Shown here: positions 34,076-47,000 of the stretch, piece by piece | Numbering within the stretch: position 1 is the stretch's first letter | Layout of the letters: each line of letters opens with the position of its first letter | Assembly (NCBI RefSeq): GCF_027942865.1 | Contig: NC_134526.1 | Coordinates: 20,503,784 to 20,567,783 of the forward strand | Length of the DNA stretch: 64,000 nucleotides | DNA from: Odontesthes bonariensis | Taxonomy: Eukaryota; Chordata; Actinopteri; Atheriniformes; Atherinopsidae | Direction of reading: 5' to 3' | Made by a program: the position numbers and the translations under genes | The notes under the pieces: model-generated | Databases searched by the model: none | What the model was told of the DNA's origin: nothing | Seen by the model: only the letters and a program-made list of their open reading frames with translations

Positions 34076-37000
34076 ATAACCTCATCATGGTGTCATGTCG
34101 ACGAGCCGAGCAGCGACAACTCCGGGAATAACGCTGAGACTTGTGGGCAGTCAGCCATTCTCTTTAACACGTCTGCGCTGAAGTGGGATGTGTCGGGTGG
34201 TTTTCGAGTGAGGCAGCCAAACTCTGTGTTCATGATGTGATACGCGCTGAGCTAACAGGTTCTACCCTGATACTCAACCAATGGAAAATGTGCACCCACG
34301 GAAAACTTTTTCAAAGCGTCACAAAACACTTTTTTACCACGATTATCTTTTCTATAAAGTGATGTTTGTAAAATCTTAAAAGAAAGACCCGTATGATGAC
34401 TTAGTCTGATTATGTTCTTGTGCATCTGCTGGTTCAGTTTATAGAAATCTTGGCCCATCTTGACAGAACCAAAAAACGCTGCATCACTAGGAAGCCCATA
34501 GAAACATGAAACAGCTTAAAGTGACGATATTATGGAAACTTTAAAATATAAACGCAGAGAATCATCATCAGCTGAATATGTGGCTCCGCTTCACAGAGCT
34601 CATGACTTTATGACTATAATAGGAAGTTGGATTCAGCAAAGAAGCTCTACAAACCTCTTTTATACCACATCCTCAGCATCAAACAGCAGGTCACACAGCT
34701 AGAAACTGAGTGGTGAACACTGTCTACCAGCCACTTTTCTAGAAAGACTGAAAATAAAACTCCTACTAAATCTGGAAGACAGTTTTCTCTAGCAGTGGTG
34801 CTGAGAAAAGTTTTGTCACATCTCTATGCAAGACAAAGCTCCATCACCATCACGTGTATCTAAGTACTCCACTGGACTCAAATTTGCCCAAGTAATTACT
34901 CGACCCTCATTCCACAATTGACTTAAATCCTATTGATCTGTTTCTAATTAGATTAAACGGGATGTCACCGTTTCATTCGGACTGGGTCTAAAATACTCTA
35001 TTCTGTGTGCCTTCTTCGGATCTCACAGTCTGCGGTTTAAATGGAATTTCCTATGGTATCTAAAATCAACAAACTGACTGGCACCAAACCCTGACCTTTG
35101 CAATGCTCTAAACAAGCCAGTGCACCTGATCGACCTGTGAAATATGTAACACACCTTTCCTCCGAGCAGATCCAGACACATAAATCACTTGGGTGCGGTG
35201 CCGCTCTGTGAAGCTGCTTAAAAATAAGTTTAATTTCCTGCTGGAGGGACTGTGCGTCTTGTTCTGTTTAAGCCGAATAGGGAGTCTGATCCCGTGCCAC
35301 ATACTTTCCTGTCAACCGAACACTCTGTCAGCTCATGTAAACTGTAGGACCTCCAGAATACATGGGAATGTGAGAGGGTTGTGTTCTGCGAAAAGACCTC
35401 CAGCCTCTAGCGTCTTGCTTTTTACATTCCTTTAATGCTGCTTCGGTGGACTTAATGCGGGATTGAAAGCGGTTTATGTCCACTGTCAGCACTGTCCTCC
35501 CATTGTAGCCTCTGTGCGAAGAGTCATCAACTGCACTCGCTTTGTTTTGGTCATGAAACAACCACCAGCCACCAGACATAAAATGCCACATAGGTGTTTG
35601 TCAGTATGGTGGCCCTGAGGTGCAAAACACAAAAATGCTTGACAGCACAAAATCTTAACCAAAAAGAAAAGAGAAAGCAAAATATGCCATTTCATAAGAT
35701 AATATTTCTAAAGGCAACATAAAAAAAAACACAGAAAAAACTAGAGCTGTACACTAAATATACTTTGATTTGTTGTGGTGTTGTGTGCAAAGCCTTTCCG
35801 GAGTTGTTCCTATTCTGTCGCTTTCTGAAACGGGTTTTCTTTGAGCGGAGTCACGTTTTGGGAAATGTTTTTGCATTTTGTTAAATATTTTCCTTCTGGT
35901 TGTTGTGTTCCGCCAAATATGTTTTGCAGCTATGGCCCAAGTTAAAGTGTGCAATTATGTATATTCAATATACGCACCATGCAGGTATCCGTCAGCCTGA
36001 CATCGCTATTGGCCAATATGTGTGACTGTGGGCATATCAGCAAACAGGATGTCAAAAATTGATGGCAGCGATCGATCTCTTGTGTTCTGAGGGGTGTACT
36101 GCAAAGTAAGATTAGCTGCCTAGTGAGCTATGTTGGGCTGAAAGACTGAGCTTTCAGTTTTACAAAGGTGGCTCTTATTTAACCGGGTGAGCGCATTACC
36201 TGATCCGGAGCATTTCATGAGTTTTGGATGAAATCATCTGAAAAAAGCAGCAGACTTTCGCTGATTCTTGTCCTGGTGAAAATTCCAATAACGGCAAAAT
36301 CATAGCGAAACAATATTTAAATGTCATCAGCCAGAAGTCTTGGAAGCTGACGTCTGACCTGACACGGCAACAAAAGCTCTTTAGTGATGGAAAAACATTG
36401 GATTGTCAAACGACTAACAGAAAATCCATATTTTAACTGTGATCTTAAAGGTCAACCAGTGTTCCACATTCAGACGCTGATCAAATGCAGGCTTTTCCAC
36501 CTCGAGATTCAATCACAGTAACATTGATTAAGCGATATCTTTAAAGCCATAATGTGTAATATTTCATGTTGTCTATTAACAAATTTGAGTCTTATCATTC
36601 ACAAGTATTACCTCAATCGTTATTAATTACCTCCATCACAAAAGTGCAGTGTTCTTATATTCTTTATATTCAGCATGCGAATGTACATAACAGTGTTACA
36701 CCCCAATGAATGTCTCCATGTCGCTCCGCCATTTTAAAACTACGGGATTTGTAGAAGGACATGTCATCACATTGAAAACGGAAAGGGCGAAGCTGATGAC
36801 ATGTCCTTCTACAAATCCCGTAGTTTTAAAATGGCGGAGCGACATGGAGACATTCATTGTCCGTGAAATATTACACATTATAGCTTTAAAAGATTTAGTG
36901 TCAGAAAGATATTAAATTAGCCCTTTATACCAGAATTCATTGTTGGATGAACAACTTGGCATGTAGAAGGAATACGCTGAATATCCAAACCTGTTGAGTG

Positions 37001-40000
37001 TGACACTGTGAAGAAGCTTTGCACTTACAGGAACACGTGTTGTCGGTTGTGCGTTGCGACCAGTAACACAGATTAGAAAATGATTCAGTCTTGGCCTATA
37101 TATCAGAGGATAGTCAATCAATTAAAATGTGCTTGGGTTTTGTTCAGGACTGAGCTAAATGTAGTATTTATCAATACAAAAGTTGAAGAGCTTTATGTGT
37201 GTGCATGTGGCCTCTGAACTCACTAAACTGCACAACAAACTTCACTATTTTCTGACTTCTCCATTCATACAACCTGATCTTCTAAGTTTGAGGTGGGTGG
37301 TATATGTTTTACGCAGAAGAAGCATCAAAAGAAGCATAAAACTCCCCTTTCATGTTAGCTCACACTGAGCCTGAAGAAACCCTGAGTTAACTGAGAATGA
37401 TCATAATCATACTCTCAGTACCTGTTACCTCTGAGTGGATGGTTAGGTTTTGTCAAGCCAGTTAACACGAAGGAAGGCAGGCTATGTTGAATTTGCTTCA
37501 CAGTACAGCCTGCTGGTTATGTTGCATTGTCTTTGCTCTGAAACTAACAGCATTTATTTTCATTTCATTTTGCCTGTCAAAAACTGCAGTTTGTCTATTT
37601 GCCTACAGATATAATCTCATTAGTTAAGGTAAAAGTAAAGGTTATTTGGATTTGGATGGAAGAATTTTTGCTCATTCAAAGAGAGTGTAATGAAGGGCTG
37701 ATACACTTTAAAACTTTTTTCTTTTTTGCATTTATAACATATTTCATGGTTAATCTGGCACTGAAGGGAAAAAAAATGAAAACCAAAAGTTGGGAAAAGA
37801 TATAACCTATCAGACAAATCATTTCCTTATATCCAACATTGCTAGAAACCCAGAATTTCCCAATTAGTGCACCTTCCCACACACGCACACTTCTGCATCT
37901 GCGATGCTCATGTTTACATGTAAGTGTGTGTTTGCCTATGAGTGTGAGCTGCTTGGCTGTTAAAGGCCTCAAGGGTTGTCTCTACTCTCAAAAGTTAGCC
38001 CCAAAAGAGAGCTCAGTCGCTCCTTTGCATGTGCGCAATCTTATTGTGTCATCTTTGTCTGTGCTGCACAGACAAGGCTGAGTAGAGGTCTGGCACAATC
38101 AGTTAGGATGAGCTTGAAGTGCTCAGATGAAAAGATGACATCACGATGGGCCCTAAATGTGTTTGCGTGCAAGACTGCTTCACAACCAAATCTCTCATAT
38201 CCATATAAATGACCTGAGGGAGAGTGGAATGGTTTCTGTTTAAATTAAGTGGGTGTTTGATTGTGTAGGCTGTGCTCTTTCTGGGATGGAGCGACTCTTA
38301 CCAGCTGCACAGACCAAAGATATATATAAATCAAAACGAGACTTTCATCATGAGTGTGTGTGTTTATGAGTGTATGAAATAGTACAGAGTTTTCTGCTAC
38401 ATTTGAGATGAATGGAGAGGCACTGAAACCATGTGATGTTTTTTTTTCCTGAGGTCCACTTAATTCTGCACCATTCAATGTTACCAGCTGACACACATAT
38501 CGATATCTAACCTGTATAAATGTGATGCACGATCCACTCTCCTGCCTATATAGAGTATTTTTTATAGCAGGCGTATACAGATTCCAGATTAGAAAACAGC
38601 TGAACAGAAAATCTTCTGGATCTGAAAGTAGAACAAAAAGTGGATGCCTTGAAATTATGTTGAAATTCAAGAGGCTTTTGTGTTGTATGCAGGACAACAC
38701 AAGCAGTATACTTGAGGCAGTGAGGTTTTAGCCTCCTCCCCATCTTCCATCATTTGCTTTTCCAGTCACCTCCAACAAAAATGAGTTATTTTTCATTTTT
38801 CTCTGCTACTCCTTTTGTTTTCTGGATCTTTTCTCCTTGTGCGAAACAAATGCGTGCCTGTGGGCTGTGTCTGACTCATTCAAATTCTGGACGTATGACC
38901 CAGAAAGCTGTTAAACACTGCGTTTTTTTTTGTGTGTGTAACACTTCTTTATCCCCAGTTTGAACACAGTCCAGAGTTATTTTTTATTGCACAACAACAC
39001 TGACAGTGCTAACAGGTCAGCTCGGCTTGGTAGGCTCGTGCCTGTGGGTGCCAAAAGCTCAATGAGTGGAAGAGTTGGAGCTCAAGGCTGGTGCATGTTC
39101 AGCCTGTTAGCGATGACTCTGAGCAACAATAGTCAACAACTGCGGAGATAAGGCACACCCAGGGGCCTGTCTCTGATCTGATCCCAGGCAATTTAAGTGA
39201 TAGCGTGTGTTTGCACAAACAATGTCATCCAAGTCTAATATCAGTGGTATAAAGGTGAGCATTCTATCTTTAGACGTGCAGATATAACAGCTCCGCCTCT
39301 TCTTTCCTGCACAGATGAATGTGAGGGTAGCAGATGCTGAAGTTTCATCTTTAACGTTGTGTTTACTATCAGGAGTTATGTGACAAATGACAACCCTACA
39401 TGAGACATTAGCAAAACTGCAAGATGCAGTGAAACATGACGGGAAAATGAAAGATGCGTCGATATTTGAGACGCCTGAAGCCTGATGCGCCTCTCTTTAC
39501 AGCTCCGAGGTCTGCGTGATGCGTGAAGTATCTCACCGAGCATCCGCAGCTTCAAAGGGCAGCCATTAATGATTCATACAAATCATCTAATTCACCCTTC
39601 TCAGTAGTAAGAAAAATAAATCTAATCTTCCAAAAATGAAAAAAAAAAAGACTGAAAATACCAAAATCATGAAAATATGAAAATGTAGTGTGAACAAACT
39701 TGGAGACACACCACGGTCAGGTAGAAGGTGTTTTTAGAAGTATAAACACACAAATATGCATTCAGCAAAACCATAAATTTATCGTCTCGAAGGGAGCGGT
39801 TGTTTTCACTGACTCGTGAGATCTGGCTCATACATTTCAGCCACAGACAGGCTGTCATTCCCGAGATTAGCTGTGTCACCTCTCCACGCGCTCCTGTTCC
39901 TCACAAAAACTGAGAGATGCCATCCCGTGCACGGACTGTTACATCCGCATCGGTCTTTAGCATTAGGAGTCCGGTCCGGTTTGTTGTGTTTATTGTGCTC

Positions 40001-40640
40001 ATCACCGCAGATCACTTCTGCCTTGCTTACTGCACAGGCTCTGTGACTTTGAGGCCAAAAGCATTTTGAATGCAAATGCAGTTCGGTGTAAACAGAGAAT
40101 AAATCAACAGTCTGACTCCTTTAGTCTTTCAGTGGACAACGCACAGTTTATGAATACAAAACAGATCAAATAAAAGGTTTGAAGCATCAGAGACAATCAC
40201 AGAACATTTTGTGTTCAATTTGAATTTTTTTTCCCAATGTAAACAGACAGCAGGAGGAGATGCTTGCTGTAGAAACTGTTAAGCCATTTGAGCGTTTACA
40301 TATCTCTCTGTAAAGTCATTATAAAGAACAGCAGGAAGAGGCTATTAGTTTCATTTTTGTGTCAGCAATGTAAGCCGTCACAAAACAGTGCACCTGCAAA
40401 GGCATTTTGCATGAACCCCCAGTTTAAAACGTCATCTTTGATTTATCCAGTTATTCTTACCGTAAGAAAATTGAGAGAAATAATTCAGAATTCACATCAC
40501 GTAAGCCCAAAATTGGTGAAATAACAGAAAAGACAGCGTCAACTCTGAGGTAACGACCAGCAAAAAAATCCAACAAGTTTGAGTTGACTCGTAATAGTAA
40601 GAATAAACTAACAATAACCAGGAAATAATTGCTTTTCTTT
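34076..40640. other. Gene-free intergenic DNA around a fold-back MITE
   Basis: Apart from the MITE near 36.7 kb, no gene, RNA or repeat family was recognised. Open frames here are short and look random. Confidence 0.6.
36536..36890. mobile_element. Fold-back MITE with 65-bp perfect inner arms
   Basis: The outer termini are near-identical inverted repeats (about 36541-36567 with ataatgtgtaatatttcatg, and 36862-36888 with its complement; three mismatches or so). Inside, 36705-36769 and 36794-36858 are exact reverse complements over 65 bases, separated by a 24-base loop. The element of about 350 bases has no coding capacity. The ends share ttaaagc, so TTAA-type target sites are possible. The left part between the outer and inner arms (36568-36704) has no right-hand partner. 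Confidence 0.85.
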
Positions 40641-41059
40641 TTGCTTAATCTGTGTGTTGACTGGTTCAGGTCAGGGTAGCTCATTTATTCTACGGTGAGC
40701 TGATGGAGGACCTGGTATGCATTTTGTTTCATCATAAATAAATAAAAAATTCCAAAACATGGATAAATTGCAAGCAGCTCCATTATTCCGTTGTAGATAT
40801 TTGAGGCCAAAAGGTTGAAAAGGGAGGTGGGGTACTCAAGTCTAGACGCGAGAAGCAGCCGACAGCTCCAGATTCATAGGCTGTTCACAGCGGTCGTGAC
40901 ATGAAGAAAGACTCATAAGCTGGATTTCTATATGAGAAAAATGTCCAGTGTCAAAAGAAGAAATACGAAAACACATAATCATGCTTTGCCTAACCCCATA
41001 AATGACCAATGTGTTATAGTAACAGAAAGCCTGAGGACAGGAGGACTGATGGAGCCACA
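40641..41059 (-). other. fam83g: fam83g 3' UTR with AATAAA signal
   Basis: Reading leftward from the stop codon, the first AATAAA on the minus strand is at 40689-40684, about 370 bases after the stop. The 3' UTR is therefore probably short. The cleavage site is inferred. Confidence 0.5.
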
Positions 41060-44000
41060 CTAGCTTGTGCTTTTGCGTCCCTTTACTGGAGAGCTGGTGC
41101 TGCCTCTCTTGCTCTGCGCTGGTATTTTGCTTTTGTCCTTGTGTCCTTTAAGGCTGAATAGCCTACCAGCAGTCAAGTGAAATGGAACACTCCCTTCTCT
41201 GTGTTCCTCCTGTGCAGATACCATCTCAATCGGGGGCTGAGGATGGAGCTTAGAATGTGTGTGGAGAAAGGAGGCCTGCGGTTTTGGGTAAGGATTCTGG
41301 CTCTGTGGTTGGCCAGCCCTTGTCCTTATCTGCGATGCTGGAGGCTGTCGGAAGGGGAGGCTCTGCTGGCTGTGGGAGACCTGCTTCCGCCCGGCCGCAG
41401 AACCTACTGTCACTGGAGATGGTGGCCTGGATGGGGGTCTGCGAGGAGATGACAGATCATCCACGACCTTGAGACTCCTGAGGAGTGTTTTGCTTTCCGT
41501 TAGGTTCAGCTCACGGCTTCCCGAAGGACGCGCTTCTAGTAGCTGGGAGGCTGAGAGGAGTCGAGGGGATCTCTGTGGTCGGTAAGATGAGAAAGGCCCA
41601 GAGTCCTGCTGCTTAAGCCGACGTGGTTTGGGTGAAGAATGCAAAGGCTACAACAAAACAAAGAAGAGACATTTGACTAAGGCTTGTTACAACACGTCAG
41701 CAGACTGCACGTGCTCACATTAATCCAGAGAGAGCCCCCAACTTATCTATAATAGAGTTTAAAATGCAATACCAAGTTACATAAAACCATTGTTGCGAGT
41801 AGAAAATGAATCTGCTTGGTTGTAAATGTGAGTGCCCATTACATTTAGCCTTAGTTAATATTACAATATGAATATGAATTAACTGAGCTAAAAATGCAAT
41901 CAACACCTCACTGACAACAACAAATTATTACTCGATGAGAAAAGCAATGGACTCTGGCCAACAATAAATGTAAAACCATCCATCTTTTATCCATTCATTA
42001 ATATTGCATCAGCCTGAACCCATGTGAAACTTCATTAAAAGAATGTCACTTTAATTCCCCCTCAGTGCTCAATCATGAACCAGCATTGGGTTTCAACTTA
42101 GTGATGGCCTGCAGAAGCACAGTAAACAAATGTACACACACACACACACAGAAAGAAACATAACTTGGGTTAATTCAGTGTGGCTAACCTTTTATTTAGA
42201 TTATATAAAACTTAAATTTCAATGGAAAGTTTGAGTGTAACGATTTGCAAAGCTCGTAAGCCAATATTGTTACACAAAATGGAACATAGAAAGCATAACA
42301 AACGCTGAAATTAAGATATTTTTCTATGTCATGGACAACATGAGCTCATCTTGAATGTGATGACAGCAACACGTCTCATAAACGTTGGGAGATGGGGCAA
42401 AGAAAGGCCGGAAAAGTGAGTGGTACCAAAAAGAAACAGCCGGAGGAACATGTTGCAGCTAATTAGGTTGATTGGCAATAGGTCGGTCACATGATTGGGC
42501 ATTAAAAAGAAAAAAAGAGCACCTTAAAGAGGCAGAGTCAGTGGGTCAGCAATCTCCAAAAGAAAAGAAGCTGCCTCCAAATTGTGGGGCATGTTTGACT
42601 TTGAATATTCACTGAATTAAAAACAGGTGCAATTCTGTCATGGAAATCACTGCTTCCAGAAATCATTGTCTGTGAACACAGTTCACTGTGCAAAGACATC
42701 ACCCAGAAACATTGCAGTCTTCTCTGGACCAAAGATTCCTTTTTGGATTAAATTCTGGAAATCCAGTTTGTTATCAGCATTCACTTCAAAAGCCTGCATC
42801 TCTCATGGTATGGGGGTGCATTAGTGCCCGTGGAAGGTATATACAGGTTTAAGGTGACAATTCAAAACCCTACACTGCTGTCTCTTACAATAACATGGCC
42901 TCATAGTGAACGGGTCCGGGTGCTGGATTGGCCTGCCTGCAGTCAAGACCCTCACCGGTTGAACACACTTGGAGCGCCATGAAGCAAAGGGACTTCATGC
43001 TTAGGGACTTCTTTAAAGCGGTAAACGTGGCGCCCAACTTTTGTGAAACATTTTCTGCCATCAAATTCGAGATGAGCTCGTATTTTTCAAGAAATAGTAA
43101 AATGTCTCACTGTCATCATCGGCATAATTTTAATGTCCAATGATGAATTAAATGTTTTTTTCTTCGACGCGCAAACCATTGCATTCTGTTTTAATGACTT
43201 GTATCCAAGTGGCAGCCAATGATAACGATAATGATAGCTTCAGCGCTTCCTTTATCACTGAACCATCCTTCATAAAAAAGAAAGGAGACGGCGATGTCCC
43301 AGAACTCCTTGTGGACACCAAAATTCAAAGCAACGCAAATATGAGGACAGGAAGGTGAGAGTGAGCAACTATTCTCAATATGATAAAAAAAAAAAAAACA
43401 TTTAACTTTTGTGGCTTTCTTGTTGCCTTTGGGTTTAATCACAGTTGAGTGAGAGTGGGTGGATTTTCAATGGTGGTTGCCTTTTCTTAGCAATTAACAT
43501 GGTTTTGGCAATATTTTTTGAATGAAATACAGTTAGGAAATATAATTTGATCAACTTGTGAAGTGTCCTTATTGGTGTACGCCGCAAACCAGACTCATAT
43601 GTTGTTCAAATAGAACAAATCATTTTGATTAAGATGCATCACATCTTGAGATGTTTCTTAAGTGGAATGAAGCAAATTACTTTAGAAATCAAGATGAAAC
43701 GCTTGCTTTCTTGCAGCTCATACCTTCTGTCCCTTCATCTCCCTGGCTGACTGGCTCTCGCTCATCTCTGCATCGCTGGATCTTAGTGCCACCTGGTTCA
43801 ATCCCGTCGCCCTCCCAGAGGATGTTTTGTCCTTTCTCTCTCCCTCAGAAGAAGTGATCTTTGCTTTCAGCTCTTCAGTAGACAACTGCCTCCGCTCTAT
43901 TTCCTGATACGCTGATTTACCCGCAGTCACTCCTCCATCAACCGCTCTATCTGGCGCTAACTGGTTTTGCACCTTGTTTTTCTGAGGAGACTGGGCTTTG

Positions 44001-47000
44001 TTGCCTTTCTCTGCCGTTTCTGTCGAGTCACCTTCTTGTTTAAAATGCCCCACGGTGTCACTGGCCCCATCCCTGCCTGTCCCCTCAACCCCCTCGGATT
44101 CTTGCTCTGTCCTCTTCTCTGCATGACTCAGTTCTCCACGTTTTATATCCTGTTTTTTACCATTTTCCTCATTTGTGTCCTCTGGCTCTCTTCTTTGCCC
44201 TTTTGTCCCAATTAAAGAAGAAGAGGAGACTCCAGAAGTATTTGACAAAGTCTCACCGCGAGAGCTGTTCTGGTCTGTGGAGCTTAATTTCACAGCACTC
44301 AGGCTGTGATTCAGGTATGCAGGATTAGTGGCAGTGGTGGCAGCATTAGGCATGCTGATAAAATTCTCCTCTGTCCCATAGTTTTGATATCCACTTAGAT
44401 CAAAAACAGGCTCATAGAAAGGAGAGTCACTACATTCATAATACTCTTCAGAGGTGGTGGAGTCATCTCTTGATGAGACGTAGCCATCACTGATGTCCGG
44501 TGTAGGTGTTCGAAAGTCTGGCGTGTATGATCGTGGGTCAGGGGAGATTGTTTGTGAACCGGAGGTGGCTGAACCTGGAGGATACCCGTCCAGAGTTGGA
44601 CTTCGTTCAATAACTGTGAGCGGCCGCGATTCTCGCTTGGGGGTTGACGAATGCAAGTCTGGTGCGCTCACGTCGGAGAGTTGTAAACGCAGGGCTTTCA
44701 CGGGTGTGTGTGAGCTACTCCGCGTTTCACAAGTTTGTTCTTGAAACGCGCCGCGTGCGTTCTGTCTCGCAGTGTCTAATTTGCAGTCTGTGTGCCTGCT
44801 GTCAGCAGCAGTATCAGTGAATATGTATGGGCTGTGTGATGTACTGTTTGCTGGAGCTTTTGAAGAGTCCACAGTCTCTAACACATCTACATCCCGTGAA
44901 GTCAGTTTTCTATGTGATGATCTCTGAGGTTCATGTGCTCTTGAAAGGTGTATCTGGCATTGTGTCACGTTTGGCACTTCAGCTAATTCACAGCTTTTCG
45001 GGGGGGTTTCTGAGGTCTTAATGTCTGTCTGTACACGGTCCGTCTCAGAATCTGTTGACGCCAAAGTCTTGGAATCGACATCTTTTGGAATGATTTCATT
45101 AATATTCCCACTGGCTGCCTTGGGTGCATCAGTAATCAAAACATCTGACTGCGTTTGTAGTTTGGTTCCAGTGAGTGATGGCGCTCCGGTTCTGCCATCA
45201 TGTTGTCCATCAGCTTCCTTACCCTTTGTCTCTAGGGAAGTCACGCCCTTTTTTTGCTGTGGAGTTTCTTTGGGATTATTTGTGTTTTCAGCATCTTTTT
45301 GATCTCCTTCTTTACTAGCACCGTTGCACTGTCGTTCTGAGGCAGTTTCGGACCTCTTTACTGGAGATGCTGGCATTTTAGTTGCTGCAGGAGGTTCACT
45401 GTGGACTGCTTGTGGCCCTGTGCTGGTCTTAGGCCTCGTGATAACACTGATCTCTGGCAGTGTCTGAGCATTGCTGATGCTGCCAGCTTTGAGTACCAGC
45501 TGAACAGTACGAGGCTTAGGGATGGGAGGACCTGAGGTCAAATTAGAAGATGCAGGAGGTGACGATGAAGGAAAGGGGAGATTTCGTGAAGTAAAAGAGG
45601 AGGTGGGATAAGGAAAAGAAGAATGGGTGCTGCTGGAGGAAACAGAAGTGTGAGAACTAGTAGCTGTGCTTGAGTGCGCTGTAGTAATTAGGTTATTTTT
45701 GGAACGGAAGGTGGAACATTCAGACGGCAATGCAGAAGCAGAGGGGGTAGAAATATGCTCGTGGACGCTGGGATTCTGGAGGTTATGAGTCATTTTAGGT
45801 CGCATGTTAACAGCCTTTGTGTGTGAATCTGTATGAGACACCACAGTTTTTTCTTGTGTGTCTTCTGAGTTTGAGTCAGTGGCGTCACACAGCTGAGAGA
45901 TTTCTGTGATGTTCGACTCCTCTATGTCTGTTCTGTACACAACGGTCCTTTTGGCATTCAAGCTTGTTGTAGTTTCTTCTTCTTTTTTAGTGTTTGATTC
46001 TGGGACTGAGTCTGATTTGGGATTGTCAGTGGAGACAGTTTGGGCTCTGGGTGAAGGTCTCCCCCCATTAGGTGTTGGTGCTTTGCAGCTGGATTGGGGA
46101 GATGTGTGTGCACTCAGGTATGGTTTATTGTGGCCTGCATCTGGGCTTGTGGCTGTGTTTGAAAAGAGTTTAATCTCAGAATTGAGCGCTTTAGTTTTGT
46201 CTTTGTCAGACTCCGACGTTTGTCTACATTGAAGGGATTCCTCTTCCGGTGTCTTATCTTTACTTTTGATGTCACCAGGAGACGCATTCTGCTGTGCTGG
46301 CTTTGCTCTGTCCACCATCAACTCATCAGTCTCTGATTTACTTTGTGATGGTTGGAGTTTTCCCATCTCCTCACGTTTAGAAGTTAGCTGTCTGGGCTTT
46401 GCGATCTCTGGCAATGCTTCCTGTGGCTTGCTTATTGGACTGCTAAACCGGATTGCTTGGCTGGTTTCAAACATCTCAGAGCGCTGTAGATGAACTTGAG
46501 TCGGTCTGTTGGCATCCCGAATGTTAATGAACCCTATGACATCACTTGGTGGGTCAGGTTCAGGCCAAGTGGGCAAGTATGAGATTAAGTATGCTTTTTC
46601 TAGATTTATTAGCCCAGGGTGGAGGGGAGGAGCATCCTGTGTGGCCTCATCTCTAGCCCTCCTCCGCCTCTTCTTCTTGGAGTTCTCTGAAGCTTCAGAC
46701 TCTTTGGGGCTATCGTGGCCAACAGAGGTGGTGGGGCTGGGGTTGCTCTGAGCAACCAGGGCGTATTTGGGGTTGTACATTTTTCTAGCAACCTCAGCAG
46801 AAGGGGGAGCCGCAGTTGGGAGTTGTGACCGGAGTTCTGGCGCGGGCTCGGGGTCTGTTGCGACTTGCTGGAGCTCAACATAGCTGGAAGTCATGTAAAG
46901 GAAGCGAAACAGTTGGTCGAAGGCATCCACAGCCTGGCCCGTAGTCACAGTGATGAGATTTCTATCCAGCCGTGAGGACATCCAGGTGAAACTAACAAAG

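Noticed and set aside
44100..46900. Several plus-strand open frames opposite the large fam83g exon
   Set aside because: They are antisense shadows of a long coding exon with biased codon use; none resembles a known protein.
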